Shown here in pieces: positions 9,311 through 17,649 of a DNA stretch of 64,000 nucleotides. The notes under the pieces are model-generated. The model did not search any database, was not told the origin of the DNA, and saw only the letters and a list, made by a program, of their open reading frames with translations. The position numbers and the translations under genes are program-made. How positions within the stretch are numbered: the stretch's first letter is position 1; every line of letters begins with the position of its first letter. Where the stretch lies: assembly GCA_017621815.1 (NCBI GenBank), contig JAGASK010000011.1, forward strand, positions 19,465 through 83,464. The letters are read 5' to 3'. Origin of the DNA: Lachnospiraceae bacterium (GTDB lineage Bacteria > Bacillota > Clostridia > Lachnospirales > Lachnospiraceae).

Positions 9311-9850
9311 TTAGAAGCTTGGCGGGGTGCTGACCCAGATGAGCACTGCACCTGTTTTTTCACTGGCTTTTATATAGTGTGTGGTATTGGCGGTAAAATA
9401 AAAGGATTCACCCTTTTTTACTTTAATTGTGCGTTTTCCCAGCATCAGAGTGATGCTGCCTGACAAAACATAGCCAAATTCTTCGCCCTCATGGGGATTG
9501 TCAGGATAAGTGGAACCGCCGGGAGATAAGGTGAGCCTGATAGGTTCCATCATATTTTTCTGGGCATTGGGAATAATCCATTCCACTTTATTTTTTAATT
9601 CATCATCAATTTTTTCAAAATAGTCCGATTCCTTAAAGGCAATCTGTTCTTCTGTGGAATCATTGAAAAATTCTTTTAAATCAGTGCCGAGACATTGCAG
9701 AATATCAATCAGGGTAGCGATGGAAGGAGAAGTTAAATCTCTTTCCAGCTGGGAGATAAAGCCTTTTGAAAGTTCACATCTGTCAGCCAGCTCTTCCTGG
9801 GTTAAATTTTTCTGAATCCGCAAATCTTTGATTTTATTTCCTATCTGCAT
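9311..9850 (-). CDS. XRE-cupin transcriptional regulator, probable local regulator of the pot operon
   Basis: The 179-residue protein has an N-terminal XRE helix-turn-helix (residues about 5-60: [19 protein letters not shown], then KGFISQLER) and a C-terminal cupin_2 barrel (about 105-175: [32 protein letters not shown]). Proteins of this architecture (PuuR/SutR-like) often sense a small metabolite in the cupin. ATG 9850 is preferred to an upstream in-frame TTG because the family begins [11 protein letters not shown]; its ribosome site (GGAAAGG) is distant and weak. It is the first gene of the operon, 34 bases before potA, with operator-like repeats just upstream. Control of polyamine uptake is inferred from position. 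Confidence 0.88.
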   Translation of the reverse strand: MQIGNKIKDLRIQKNLTQEELADRCELSKGFISQLERDLTSPSIATLIDILQCLGTDLKEFFNDSTEEQIAFKESDYFEKIDDELKNKVEWIIPNAQKNMMEPIRLTLSPGGSTYPDNPHEGEEFGYVLSGSITLMLGKRTIKVKKGESFYFTANTTHYIKASEKTGAVLIWVSTPPSF

Positions 9851-9894
9851 AAAAAGCCATGCCTTTCCGCGTTGTCTGTGAAACAAAGCAATAA

Positions 9895-9926
9895 TAAACT
9901 AAAAGTTTACTGTTACTAAACTAAAA
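9895..9926 (-). promoter_or_regulatory. Operator-like repeats of the XRE-cupin/pot operon
   Basis: TAAACTAAAA occurs at 9895-9904 and again at 9917-9926, exactly 22 bases apart (two helical turns). Between them AGTTTA (9904-9909) completes inverted repeats with both copies. The cluster starts a few bases downstream of the predicted transcription start of the minus-strand promoter at 9938-9965, a position suited to blocking transcription. Binding by the adjacent regulator is inferred. Confidence 0.6.
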
Positions 9927-9937
9927 CGCTGATATTA

Positions 9938-9965
9938 ATTATACAGATAAGCAGTGGAATGTCAA
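9938..9965 (-). promoter_or_regulatory. Sigma-A-type promoter of the regulator-potABCD operon
   Basis: Reading the minus strand, TTGACA (9965-9960) and TATAAT (9943-9938) are both consensus matches with a 16-base spacer. Initiation would fall near 9931, about 80 bases before the regulator start. Confidence 0.75.
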
Positions 9966-9986
9966 TATGATTTACAGGAAATTTAT

Positions 9987-10874
9987 ATGGAAACAAACAA
10001 GAAAATGGAATATGTTACATTGAATAATGGTATTAAAATGCCGATACTGGGATATGGAGTGTATCAGGTATCAAAAGAAGAATGTGAGCGGTGTGTTTCA
10101 GATGCATTGAGTGCAGGCTATCGGTCGATTGATACAGCACAGAGCTATTTTAATGAAGAACAGGTAGGAAACGCCATAGCAAAATCCGGTGTGGCAAGGA
10201 AAGATATCTTTTTGACAACGAAAGTATGGATTGAACATTATGGATATGAAGAAGCTAAAAAATCTGTTCTTAAATCCATGAAAAAGTTACGGACAGATTA
10301 TCTTGACCTTGTTTTACTTCATCAGCCTTTTGCTGATTATTATGGAGCTTATCGGGCATTAGAAGATTTATATGACGAAGGAAAACTGCGTGCGATTGGC
10401 GTTTCCAACTTCTATCCCGACAGATTAGTGGATATCGCATCTTTCAGCAGAATCAAGCCCATGGTAAATCAGGTGGAAACACATCCATTTAACCAACAAA
10501 CAGAAGCGAAAAAGTGGATGAATAAGTATGATGTTCAAATAGAGGCGTGGGCGCCTTTTGGGGAGGGACGAGGCGGGCTGTTTGAAAATCCCGTTCTTGC
10601 CGGAATTGCAGAAAAATATCGGAAAACAACTGCACAAGTAATGTTACGGTGGCATATTCAATGTAATACCGTTGTAATTCCGAAATCTGTCCATAGGGAA
10701 CGTATGGCAGAAAATCTGCAGGTTTTTGATTTTGTATTGTCAGAAAATGATATGAGTGCGATTGCGGCTCTGGATAAAAAACAAAGCTCCTTCTTTTCGC
10801 ATCAAGCTCTCGAAAGAGTTGAATGTTTTGTAAAATTGGTTGAGGAAAGAAAAATACCGAAGCATTCCCGTTAA
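9987..10874 (+). CDS. Aldo/keto reductase (diketogluconate reductase-like)
   Basis: The 295-residue TIM-barrel NADPH-dependent reductase carries the AKR tetrad: Asp in DTAQSYFNE, Tyr in the same motif, Lys in TTKVW and His in LLHQP. The C-terminal cofactor motif VVIPKSVHRERMAENL is present. The family reduces aldehydes or ketones, including 2,5-diketo-D-gluconate and methylglyoxal. ATG 9987 follows AGGAA by 7 bases; an earlier in-frame GTG lacks such a site. It is divergent from the pot operon and shares the intergenic control region. The substrate cannot be told. Confidence 0.9.
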   Translation: METNKKMEYVTLNNGIKMPILGYGVYQVSKEECERCVSDALSAGYRSIDTAQSYFNEEQVGNAIAKSGVARKDIFLTTKVWIEHYGYEEAKKSVLKSMKKLRTDYLDLVLLHQPFADYYGAYRALEDLYDEGKLRAIGVSNFYPDRLVDIASFSRIKPMVNQVETHPFNQQTEAKKWMNKYDVQIEAWAPFGEGRGGLFENPVLAGIAEKYRKTTAQVMLRWHIQCNTVVIPKSVHRERMAENLQVFDFVLSENDMSAIAALDKKQSSFFSHQALERVECFVKLVEERKIPKHSR

Positions 10875-10923
10875 GAAAACGTTAATAAAATGTGAAAGAA
10901 ACGTTAATGAATTGCTAAGATAT
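10869..10923 (+). promoter_or_regulatory. Five tandem 11-bp repeats resembling a Pho box
   Basis: Five contiguous 11-base units lie head to tail: CGTTAAGAAAA, CGTTAATAAAA, TGTGAAAGAAA, CGTTAATGAAT, TGCTAAGATAT. Positions 2, 5, 6 and 10 are identical in all five. An 11-bp periodicity with TTAA-type cores and A-rich spacers is the hallmark of PhoP/PhoB-family operators. A possible -10 (TATCAT, 10921-10926) lies 8 bases after unit 4, overlapping unit 5. The array begins on the last sense codon of the reductase gene and precedes the 31-residue membrane ORF. The repeats are certain; the regulator is inferred. Confidence 0.55.
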
Positions 10924-10978
10924 CATCAAGAAAAAGTCCATTTAATTGAAATATCCGAAAAGAATGGTAAGGTAAATA

Positions 10979-11000
10979 TATAATGCAAAGGCGCATTATG
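10979..11000 (+). promoter_or_regulatory. Inverted repeat in the leader of the 31-residue ORF
   Basis: TAATGC (10981-10986) and GCATTA (10993-10998) form an inverted repeat with a 6-base loop, extendable by one A-T pair. A TATAAT at 10979-10984 overlaps its left arm, so it could be an operator over a -10 or an mRNA hairpin about 30 bases before the start codon. No good -35 is spaced for that TATAAT. Confidence 0.35.
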
Positions 11001-11030
11001 TATATTCACATTCATAAGGGAGGATGAACA

Positions 11031-11126
11031 ATGGGCGTAACAGAAATTGTTTTTATTGCGATTGTTGCAGTTGCACTTGGAGGATGTCTTGCATACAGCA
11101 TTTATGAAACAAAGAGGAAAAAATAG
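11031..11126 (+). CDS. 31-residue single-pass membrane microprotein, unknown function
   Basis: ATG 11031 to TAG 11126 encodes 31 residues: a short acidic N-terminus (MGVTEIV), about 18 hydrophobic residues with small Gly/Ala/Cys (roughly 5-22), then a basic end (ETKRKK). This is a typical one-helix membrane protein with its tail in the cytoplasm. Support for translation is good for its size: GGGAGG sits 7 bases before the ATG, an intrinsic terminator follows 1 base after the stop, and the unit is bounded by a repeat array upstream. I recognise no family. Confidence 0.6.
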   Translation: MGVTEIVFIAIVAVALGGCLAYSIYETKRKK

Positions 11127-11127
11127 A

Positions 11128-11151
11128 GGGTCCGCTTGCGGACTCTTTTTT
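11128..11151 (+). terminator. Intrinsic terminator after the microprotein gene
   Basis: GGGTCCG and CGGACTC form a 7-bp stem (one G-U pair) with a CTTG loop, followed by six T (11146-11151). Confidence 0.85.
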
Positions 11152-11303
11152 CATGATAAGAGAAAGTGTGCAGAGTTTTCCTGTGTCCTCAGGGATTTTT
11201 GTATGAAATGATTTTTGATGAGGTATTAACAAGATTTTTAACTTATGTTATACTGTGGTTGAATTATTAAGCATCATACAAAATGCGAGGAAGGAATAGA
11301 AGA

Positions 11304-12374
11304 ATGAATAAAGACAAATATGTTGCATACGTTTCAACTTACACATCAGGCAACAAGAGCAGTTGTGGTATTCGTATTTATGATGTAGATATGGAAAACG
11401 GCAGGTTTATTGAAAAAGATCAGGTTGAGATTACCAACTCTTCCTATGTAACAGTATCGCATAATCAGAAATTCCTGTATTCCATTACCGATTTCGGAGT
11501 TGAGTCTTACAGAATTTTAAAGGACGGCAGCCTTGAAACGCTGAATCATGCATCTATCAATGGTATGAGAGGATGTTATTTATCTACGGATTATGATGAT
11601 AAGTTTCTTTTTGTGGCAGGCTATCATGACGCAAAGCTTACTGCACTCAGGCTGAATGCAGATGGTACTATCGGAGAAATTACGGAAGAGATTTTTCATA
11701 AGGGACTGGGAAGCATTGCAGAACGGAATTTCCGCCCTCATATTAACTGTGTTAAAATGACAAGGGACAACCGTTATTTGTGTGCGGCGGACCTTGGTCT
11801 GGATCATGTAGTGGTTTATGAATTGAATCATAATACCGGTAAACTGCGTCAGGTGGATATCATAAGGAGCGAGCAGGAATCTGCTCCCAGGCATCTGAAA
11901 TTTTCAAAGGACGGCAGATATCTTTATATTGTACATGAATTAAAGAATTATATTGATGTGTACCATTATTATATAGATGAGCATCACAACAGCCCCGAAT
12001 TTGAAAAAATTCAGACCATTTCAACGCTGAATAATTATCATGCGGGCGGGTCAGCTGCAAGTGCGCTTAATATTTCAGATGACTTTAAGTATTTATGCAG
12101 TTCCAATGCAGGTGATAACAGTGTAATTCTTTATTCCATTGACCAGAAGACAGGATTGCTTACCAAAATATTATGCCTTCCCATCAGTGGGGATTATCCC
12201 AAGGATGCAACCCTGTTCCCTGACAATAAGCATCTCGTTTCGCTGAATCATGAATCAAATACTATGACATTCTTTACTGTGGATATGAAAAAGGGCGTTA
12301 TCGTGATGAACGGAAAAGAAATGAAGGTTGACCAGCCCAACTGTGTTATTTTTCACAAGTTAAGTGAAGCCTGA
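11304..12374 (+). CDS. Lactonase family protein (6-phosphogluconolactonase-like beta-propeller)
   Basis: The 356-residue protein has repeated propeller blades of the YbhE/Pgl lactonase family: AYVSTYTSG at the front, TVSHNQKFLYSI, RPHINCVKMTRDNRYLCAADLGLDHV, SAPRHLKFSKDGRYLYIVHEL and FPDNKHLVSLNHES. In Pgl-type members it hydrolyses 6-phosphogluconolactone; many homologues have other or unknown substrates. ATG 11304 lies 9 bases after AGGAAGG; the earlier ATG at 11283 sits upstream of that site. It is monocistronic, between the microprotein terminator and its own terminator at 12444-12493. Confidence 0.85.
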   Translation: MNKDKYVAYVSTYTSGNKSSCGIRIYDVDMENGRFIEKDQVEITNSSYVTVSHNQKFLYSITDFGVESYRILKDGSLETLNHASINGMRGCYLSTDYDDKFLFVAGYHDAKLTALRLNADGTIGEITEEIFHKGLGSIAERNFRPHINCVKMTRDNRYLCAADLGLDHVVVYELNHNTGKLRQVDIIRSEQESAPRHLKFSKDGRYLYIVHELKNYIDVYHYYIDEHHNSPEFEKIQTISTLNNYHAGGSAASALNISDDFKYLCSSNAGDNSVILYSIDQKTGLLTKILCLPISGDYPKDATLFPDNKHLVSLNHESNTMTFFTVDMKKGVIVMNGKEMKVDQPNCVIFHKLSEA

Positions 12375-12443
12375 TCCGGTCAGATGTTAATGCGAAAACA
12401 AGGAAAAGAGTATTCGGTATATTCCTGCTAACAAGAATAATAG

Positions 12444-12493
12444 CGGCAGGCTGTCAGAAATCCAAGAAGGATTTTGATCAGCCTGCCGTTTTT
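12444..12493 (+). terminator. Long two-part hairpin ending the lactonase gene
   Basis: Outer arms CGGCAGGCTG (12444-12453) and CAGCCTGCCG (12479-12488) enclose an inner AAATCC/GGATTT stem and are followed by five T. It lies between convergent lactonase and aroC genes; the T-run favours plus-strand termination. Confidence 0.85.
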
Positions 12494-12539
12494 GACAACT
12501 TTACCGGTTCTTTCAAAGCACATTCCGATACCCTGACTG

Positions 12540-13640
12540 CTATTTTTTATAAAAGTCCGTCAGATAATCCAGCCGGGCACTCATGTTCATGATACATGCA
12601 TCAAGAACGGTAAGTGCAGCCATGGATTCCACTACAACTACGGCTCTTGGCACAATAATGGGGTCATGTCTTCCTTTAATTTCTATTTCAATATTTTCTC
12701 CCGTTTTATTTACGGTTTCCTGTTTCTGGAAAATAGAAGGAGTAGGTTTAAAATGAGCCCGAAGTATGATATCGGAGCCGTCACTCATACCGCCCAGAAT
12801 TCCGCCCGCATGATTGGTCTTTTTGACTATCTGTCCGTCATGAAGGACGAAAGCATCGTTGTTTTCGGAACCTTTTGCAACAGAAACAGCAAATCCGTCA
12901 CCGATTTCCACAGCCTTGACAGCGCCGATTGACATAACGGCTTTTGAAAGATTGGCATCCAGTTTTTCAAATACAGGCTCGCCGATACCCGCAGGCATAC
13001 CTGAAATAATGCATTCCACTACGCCGCCGCTGGAATCTTTATTCATCATACAGTCCTTTAAGTAGGCGGTGGCTTTTTCATCTGCTTTCCGGTCGGGCAT
13101 GCATGTAGGGGTAGAGGTGATGGCTTCTCTGTCAAATTGTGATAAATCTGCACTGACAGGACCGATGGAGCGGGTATAGGCAGTAACAGTAATGCCCATT
13201 GTATTTAAAATTTTGGATGCAATGGCGCCGGCAGCAACCCGTCCGATAGTTTCCCTTCCGGAAGAACGGCCTCCACCGCGATAGTCGCGAAAGCCATATT
13301 TGGCATCAAAGGTGTAGTCTGCATGTCCGGGCCTGTAATAGGATGCAATTTCACTGTAGTCTGAGGATTTTTGTGAAGTGTTGGGAACAAGGAGGGAAAT
13401 GGGAGTGCCCGTGGTTTTTCCCTCAAAAGTCCCTGACAGAATTTCCACCTGGTCGGATTCCTTACGGGGAGTTGTGATGCTGCTCTGACCGGGCTTTCTT
13501 CTGTCAAGAAAAACCTGAATATCCTGCTCGTTCAGGGGAAGACCGGCAGGGCAGCCGTCAATTACTACTCCCAGGGCTTTGCCATGTGATTCTCCCCAGG
13601 TCATTATTTTAAATAAGGTGCCGTATGTTGAACCTGACAT
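12540..13640 (-). CDS. aroC: Chorismate synthase
   Basis: The 366-residue protein has the expected length and signatures: [18 protein letters not shown] near the N-terminus, RPGHADYTF, the [12 protein letters not shown] motif, and [11 protein letters not shown] in the second half. It converts 5-enolpyruvylshikimate-3-phosphate to chorismate using reduced FMN, the last step of the shikimate pathway. The gene is transcribed alone on the minus strand from a clear promoter at 13676-13704. No other shikimate genes are nearby. Confidence 0.97.
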   Translation of the reverse strand: MSGSTYGTLFKIMTWGESHGKALGVVIDGCPAGLPLNEQDIQVFLDRRKPGQSSITTPRKESDQVEILSGTFEGKTTGTPISLLVPNTSQKSSDYSEIASYYRPGHADYTFDAKYGFRDYRGGGRSSGRETIGRVAAGAIASKILNTMGITVTAYTRSIGPVSADLSQFDREAITSTPTCMPDRKADEKATAYLKDCMMNKDSSGGVVECIISGMPAGIGEPVFEKLDANLSKAVMSIGAVKAVEIGDGFAVSVAKGSENNDAFVLHDGQIVKKTNHAGGILGGMSDGSDIILRAHFKPTPSIFQKQETVNKTGENIEIEIKGRHDPIIVPRAVVVVESMAALTVLDACIMNMSARLDYLTDFYKK

Positions 13641-13675
13641 AATCTTAATACATCCTTTCGGTTTATAATATTCAA

Positions 13676-13704
13676 ATTATATCTGAAAAATCAGGCAGTA
13701 TCAA
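13676..13704 (-). promoter_or_regulatory. Promoter of aroC
   Basis: On the minus strand TTGATA (13704-13699) and TATAAT (13681-13676) are separated by 17 bases, about 36 bases before the aroC start. Confidence 0.7.
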
Positions 13705-13746
13705 TAAAATGTAGAAATTTTCGCAAAAATAGTGTACAAAAGAAAT

Positions 13747-13764
13747 ATTTATGATATCATAAAT
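13747..13764. promoter_or_regulatory. Perfect 18-bp palindrome between aroC and the VanY-type gene
   Basis: ATTTATGATATCATAAAT is fully symmetric with no loop. It lies upstream of the aroC -35 and about 60 bases before the divergent carboxypeptidase start, the position of a protein-binding operator rather than a terminator. Confidence 0.5.
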
Positions 13765-13823
13765 CTATTATATTTAAAAACATTTCTTATTATATTATAT
13801 AAAAACAAGTGAACGGTGGACTA

Positions 13824-14897
13824 ATGAAAAAATCGTTGAGGGAGAGAGTGACAGGATTTTTTATCAATATGGGCAGGCAGAACAAATGGCTCAGAATTCC
13901 TGCAATCGCAGGATTGGCAGTGAGTTTGTGGGTCTTCAGGCTGATTGAATATTTCAGAAGAGGAACCAAGCGTTTTGCGTGTACCATATTTATTTTGCTG
14001 TGTTTTATGGTAGGCAACAGCTTTGCATATCCTGTTTTTCAGGAGGATAACGGTTTTATGGCCAAAGCGGATAAAGCAGAAACCGTTTCCGTAACAGAGG
14101 AATCTGATATTACCCTTGCGAACGAAGAAAAAATAGAAATAGACAGCCTGGAAATTCTGGAGGATGAGGATGTGCTGGAAGGCTATGACGATGCGGAGCT
14201 GCACGGCATGGATGAAGCTGATAAATATTCATTGTCTGAAATTCTGGAAGAAAACAGAAATGGGGAATGGAAACAGGAGGAACCGGAAGAAGAGCCGGAA
14301 AAATCCGAACCGGAATTCAGTGCGGATGACTGGCGGCTTGTGCTGATTAATAAACAGCATCCGATTCCTGATGATTATTCCTTTACGCTTGGCAGTATAA
14401 AAACAATTAAAGGAACCATGAAATGTGATGAGCGCATCATAGATGATTTACTTTCCATGATGCAGAAAGCCAGTGATGACGGAGTTGCACTGGCTATCTG
14501 TTCACCCTACAGAGATTTGAATTATCAGGCAGTTTTGTTTAACCGCAAGATTGAGGCGTATATGAAAAAGGGAATGTCTTATATGGATGCTTATACCATA
14601 TCCTCCCAGGCTGTTACCGTGCCCGGAGCAAGTGAGCATCAAATCGGACTTGCCATTGATATTGTTTCTGATGATTATGTGACGCTGGACGAAGGCTTTT
14701 CGGATACGGATGCGGGCAGATGGCTTGCAGAGCACAGCTGTGAATATGGATTTATTCTGCGTTACCCCAAGGGAAAAGAGTATATCACAAGCATTGAATT
14801 TGAACCCTGGCATTTCAGATATGTGGGCAGGGATGCAGCAACAATTATTATGAAGGAAGGAATTACCCTGGAAGAGTTCTGGGATAAATACTTATAA
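13824..14897 (+). CDS. VanY-type D-alanyl-D-alanine carboxypeptidase (peptidase M15B)
   Basis: The 357-residue protein has an amphipathic basic N-terminus, one membrane segment (about residues 50-70), an acidic low-complexity linker, then a VanY domain. Zinc ligands are visible in SEHQIGLAID (H272, D279) and EPWHFRYVG (H330), with SPYRDLNYQ upstream. It should trim the terminal D-Ala from peptidoglycan stem peptides outside the membrane. ATG 13824 is used (GGTGGA close upstream); a GTG 15 bases earlier is in frame. The tgt gene follows after 9 bases. There is no glycopeptide-resistance context. Confidence 0.92.
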   Translation: MKKSLRERVTGFFINMGRQNKWLRIPAIAGLAVSLWVFRLIEYFRRGTKRFACTIFILLCFMVGNSFAYPVFQEDNGFMAKADKAETVSVTEESDITLANEEKIEIDSLEILEDEDVLEGYDDAELHGMDEADKYSLSEILEENRNGEWKQEEPEEEPEKSEPEFSADDWRLVLINKQHPIPDDYSFTLGSIKTIKGTMKCDERIIDDLLSMMQKASDDGVALAICSPYRDLNYQAVLFNRKIEAYMKKGMSYMDAYTISSQAVTVPGASEHQIGLAIDIVSDDYVTLDEGFSDTDAGRWLAEHSCEYGFILRYPKGKEYITSIEFEPWHFRYVGRDAATIIMKEGITLEEFWDKYL

Positions 14898-14906
14898 GGA
14901 GTTTGT

Positions 14907-16040
14907 ATGTATCGGATTATTAAACAGGAAGGAAGAGCAAAAAGAGGGGAGCTTACTACCGTTCACGGGGTAATACAAACCCCTGTTTTTATGAACGTGG
15001 GTACTGTTGCAGCAATTAAGGGAGCAGTTTCCACAGAAGATCTGGAAGGAATAAAAACACAGATAGAATTGTCTAATACGTATCATCTTCATGTAAGGCC
15101 GGGAGATGAAATTATCCGAAAATTAGGCGGTCTTCATAAATTTATGTCATGGAATAAACCGATTCTTACTGATTCGGGAGGTTTTCAGGTTTTTTCCCTG
15201 GCAAGTATGAGAAAAATTAAAGAAGAGGGAGTTTATTTTAATTCCCATATCGACGGACGAAAGATTTTTATGGGACCGGAAGAAAGTATGCGTATTCAGT
15301 CTAATCTGGCATCAACCATTGCAATGGCTTTTGACGAGTGTCCCTCCAGCCGTGCAGACAGAACTTATGTAAAGGAATCGGTGGACAGGACTGCCAGATG
15401 GCTTGAACGATGCAAAAAGGAAATGGCAAGGCTGAATGCCCTTGATGATACTATCAACAAAAAGCAGCTGTTATTCGGGATTAACCAGGGAGCGGTTTTT
15501 GATGATATCCGAATAGAACACGCAAAAAGAATTGCAGAAATGGATTTGGACGGATATGCCCTGGGAGGTCTGGCAGTCGGGGAAACCCACGAAGAGATGT
15601 ATCACATCATTGAGGAAACTGTGCCTTATCTTCCGGTTGATAAGCCCACCTATCTGATGGGAGTGGGAACACCGGCCAATATTCTGGAAGGGGTGGAAAG
15701 AGGTATTGACTTCTTTGATTGCGTTTATCCTTCAAGAAACGGAAGACATGGTCATTTGTATACCAATAAGGGTAAAATTAATCTTTTCAATGCAAAATAT
15801 GAGCTGGATGAACGGCCTGTTGAAGAGGGCTGCCAGTGTCCGGCCTGCAGAAGATATTCAAGGGCTTATATCAGGCATTTACTTAAGGCAAAGGAAATGC
15901 TTGGTATGAGGCTGTGTGTGCTTCATAATCTGTATTTTTATAATACCATGATGGAAGAAATCAGGAACGCCCTTGATATGGGAGAATTTGCCGCATATAA
16001 AAAGCGTAAATTAAGCGGCATGGAGCAGGGAGAGGAATAA
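14907..16040 (+). CDS. tgt: tRNA-guanine transglycosylase (queuine tRNA-ribosyltransferase)
   Basis: The 377-residue TIM-barrel enzyme contains DSGGFQVFSLA, the catalytic region FFDCVYPSRNGRHG and the zinc site CQCPACRRYSRAYIRHL. It exchanges guanine 34 of Asp, Asn, His and Tyr tRNAs for the queuosine precursor preQ1. It begins 9 bases after the carboxypeptidase gene with AAGGAG ahead of the ATG, and yajC follows after 97 bases, the tgt-yajC order common in bacteria. Confidence 0.97.
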   Translation: MYRIIKQEGRAKRGELTTVHGVIQTPVFMNVGTVAAIKGAVSTEDLEGIKTQIELSNTYHLHVRPGDEIIRKLGGLHKFMSWNKPILTDSGGFQVFSLASMRKIKEEGVYFNSHIDGRKIFMGPEESMRIQSNLASTIAMAFDECPSSRADRTYVKESVDRTARWLERCKKEMARLNALDDTINKKQLLFGINQGAVFDDIRIEHAKRIAEMDLDGYALGGLAVGETHEEMYHIIEETVPYLPVDKPTYLMGVGTPANILEGVERGIDFFDCVYPSRNGRHGHLYTNKGKINLFNAKYELDERPVEEGCQCPACRRYSRAYIRHLLKAKEMLGMRLCVLHNLYFYNTMMEEIRNALDMGEFAAYKKRKLSGMEQGEE

Positions 16041-16137
16041 AAACAATAGAAAAGGCTTGTTTTTGACTGGTTTATTGTGTATTATATTTTTTAGACCAGC
16101 TTGTTAAAAGCATAAATTCATTTCAGGAGGAAATTCA

Positions 16138-16461
16138 ATGGGTATTTTATTAACGGGAGATGCAGCTGCCACAGGAACAGCAGCCGGTGGCGGTATCATT
16201 ATGATAGTTTACTTGGTTTTAATCTTTGCCTTTTTCTATTTCTTTATGATCAGACCTCAGAAAAAGGAACAGAAGAAGATGGCTGCCATGTTATCCACGT
16301 TGGAAATCGGTGATTGTGTTTTGACAAACAGCGGTTTTTATGGAATCGTCATTGATATTACGGATGATACAGTAATCGTTGAGTTTGGTAATAACAAAAA
16401 CTGCCGTATTCCTATGCAGAAATCTGCCATTGCACAAGTAGAAAAAACGGACGCAGAATAA
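16138..16461 (+). CDS. yajC: Preprotein translocase subunit YajC
   Basis: The 107-residue protein has one N-terminal membrane helix (about residues 20-40), then the family signature FFMIRPQKKEQKKM and a small C-terminal domain (LEIGDCVLTNSGFYGIVIDI). YajC associates with SecDF and the Sec translocon. AGGAGG lies 8 bases upstream of the ATG, and the gene ends before an intrinsic terminator. Confidence 0.95.
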   Translation: MGILLTGDAAATGTAAGGGIIMIVYLVLIFAFFYFFMIRPQKKEQKKMAAMLSTLEIGDCVLTNSGFYGIVIDITDDTVIVEFGNNKNCRIPMQKSAIAQVEKTDAE

Positions 16462-16480
16462 GCGGAGAATGTTTGGAGAT

Positions 16481-16508
16481 AAGGCGCTGATAAGCGCCTT
16501 ATTTTATT
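16481..16508 (+). terminator. Terminator of the tgt-yajC unit
   Basis: AAGGCGCT and AGCGCCTT form an 8-bp stem with a GATA loop, followed by ATTTTATT. Confidence 0.85.
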
Positions 16509-16549
16509 CATGACAATAGAAAGTCCGCAAAGTATGCTTTCTATTGTTA
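16507..16549. repeat. Dispersed palindromic repeat, copy A
   Basis: TTCATGACAATAGAAAG, a 13-base loop (TCCGCAAAGTATG), then CTTTCTATTGT gives an 11-bp perfect stem (16513-16523 with 16537-16547). Close relatives occur at 43782-43828 and 44264-44312. It directly follows the yajC terminator and ends a few bases before the leuB ribosome site. Confidence 0.75.
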
Positions 16550-16566
16550 AATAGGAGGAAATGAGT

Positions 16567-17649
16567 ATGAAATTAAATATTACCTGTATACCGGGAGACG
16601 GAATCGGACCGGAAATAGTTACTGAAGCAAAAAAAGTGCTCGATAAAGTTGCTTCTGTTTATGGTCATGAAATTGCTTATAAGGATATTTTAATGGGCGG
16701 AGCATCTATTGATGTCCATGGAGTTCCGTTAACTGAAGAAGCAGTTGCAGATGCCAAAGCGGCAGATGCTGTGCTTATGGGCTCTATCGGCGGCAACACT
16801 ACAACCTCACCCTGGTATAAGCTGCCGCCGGAAAAACGTCCGGAAGCCGGTCTTTTGAAGATTCGTAAGGAATTGAATCTGTTTGCAAATCTTCGCCCGG
16901 CAGTGCTTTATGGGGAACTGGCTGATGCCTGTCCTCTGAAAAAAGAAATCAGTGACGCAGGGTTTGATATGATGATTATGCGTGAGCTCACCGGAGGATT
17001 ATATTTTGGCGAGAGACATACTACGGAAGAAAACGGTATAAGGAAAGCAGTAGATACATTGACCTATGATGAAAATGAAATCAGAAGAATTGCCATTAAA
17101 GGCTTTGATATTGCCATGAAACGCCGCAAAAAGGTGACCAGTGTTGACAAGGCAAATGTACTTGATTCCTCAAGGCTTTGGAGAAAAGTGGTGGAAGAGG
17201 TGGCAAAGGATTATCCCGAAGTTACTCTGGAACATATGCTGGTGGATAACTGCGCTATGCAGCTTGTAAAAGACCCGGCGCAGTTTGATGTGATTTTAAC
17301 TGAAAATATGTTTGGAGATATTCTGTCAGACGAAGCGAGCATGGTAACAGGCTCTATCGGAATGCTTGCCAGCGCTTCCTTAAATGACAGTAAATTCGGT
17401 CTTTACGAGCCCAGCCATGGTTCCGCACCTGATATTGCGGGACAGGATATTGCCAATCCCATAGCAACTGTTTTGTCGGCTGCCATGATGCTGAGATATT
17501 CCTTTGACCTGGATAAGGAAGCGGATGCAGTTGAAAATGCTGTGAAGAAGGTTTTAAATAAGGGATACAGAACTGCAGATATCATGTCAGAGGGGTGTAC
17601 CCGTGTAGGATGCAGGGAAATGGGTGATTTGCTGGCCAATGAAATCTAA
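16567..17649 (+). CDS. leuB: 3-isopropylmalate dehydrogenase
   Basis: The 360-residue protein starts [18 protein letters not shown] and carries the LeuB substrate loop ([16 protein letters not shown]), [14 protein letters not shown] and the NAD-binding [14 protein letters not shown]. It oxidises 3-isopropylmalate to the leucine precursor ketoacid. ATG 16567 is 8 bases after AGGAGG; an ATG six bases earlier is too close to that site. It heads a run leuB-GT39-ilvD-ilvB-Ldt, while leuCD lie 36 kb away. Confidence 0.97.
   Translation: MKLNITCIPGDGIGPEIVTEAKKVLDKVASVYGHEIAYKDILMGGASIDVHGVPLTEEAVADAKAADAVLMGSIGGNTTTSPWYKLPPEKRPEAGLLKIRKELNLFANLRPAVLYGELADACPLKKEISDAGFDMMIMRELTGGLYFGERHTTEENGIRKAVDTLTYDENEIRRIAIKGFDIAMKRRKKVTSVDKANVLDSSRLWRKVVEEVAKDYPEVTLEHMLVDNCAMQLVKDPAQFDVILTENMFGDILSDEASMVTGSIGMLASASLNDSKFGLYEPSHGSAPDIAGQDIANPIATVLSAAMMLRYSFDLDKEADAVENAVKKVLNKGYRTADIMSEGCTRVGCREMGDLLANEI

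Noticed and set aside
8203-9363. A longer PotA with 29 extra N-terminal residues
   Set aside because: The extension overlaps the regulator gene, lacks similarity to ATPases, and the start at 9276 has AGGAGGG at ideal spacing.
13824-14897. Vancomycin-resistance locus
   Set aside because: Only the carboxypeptidase family matches; no ligase, VanX, VanH or two-component genes adjoin, and its neighbours are tgt and yajC.
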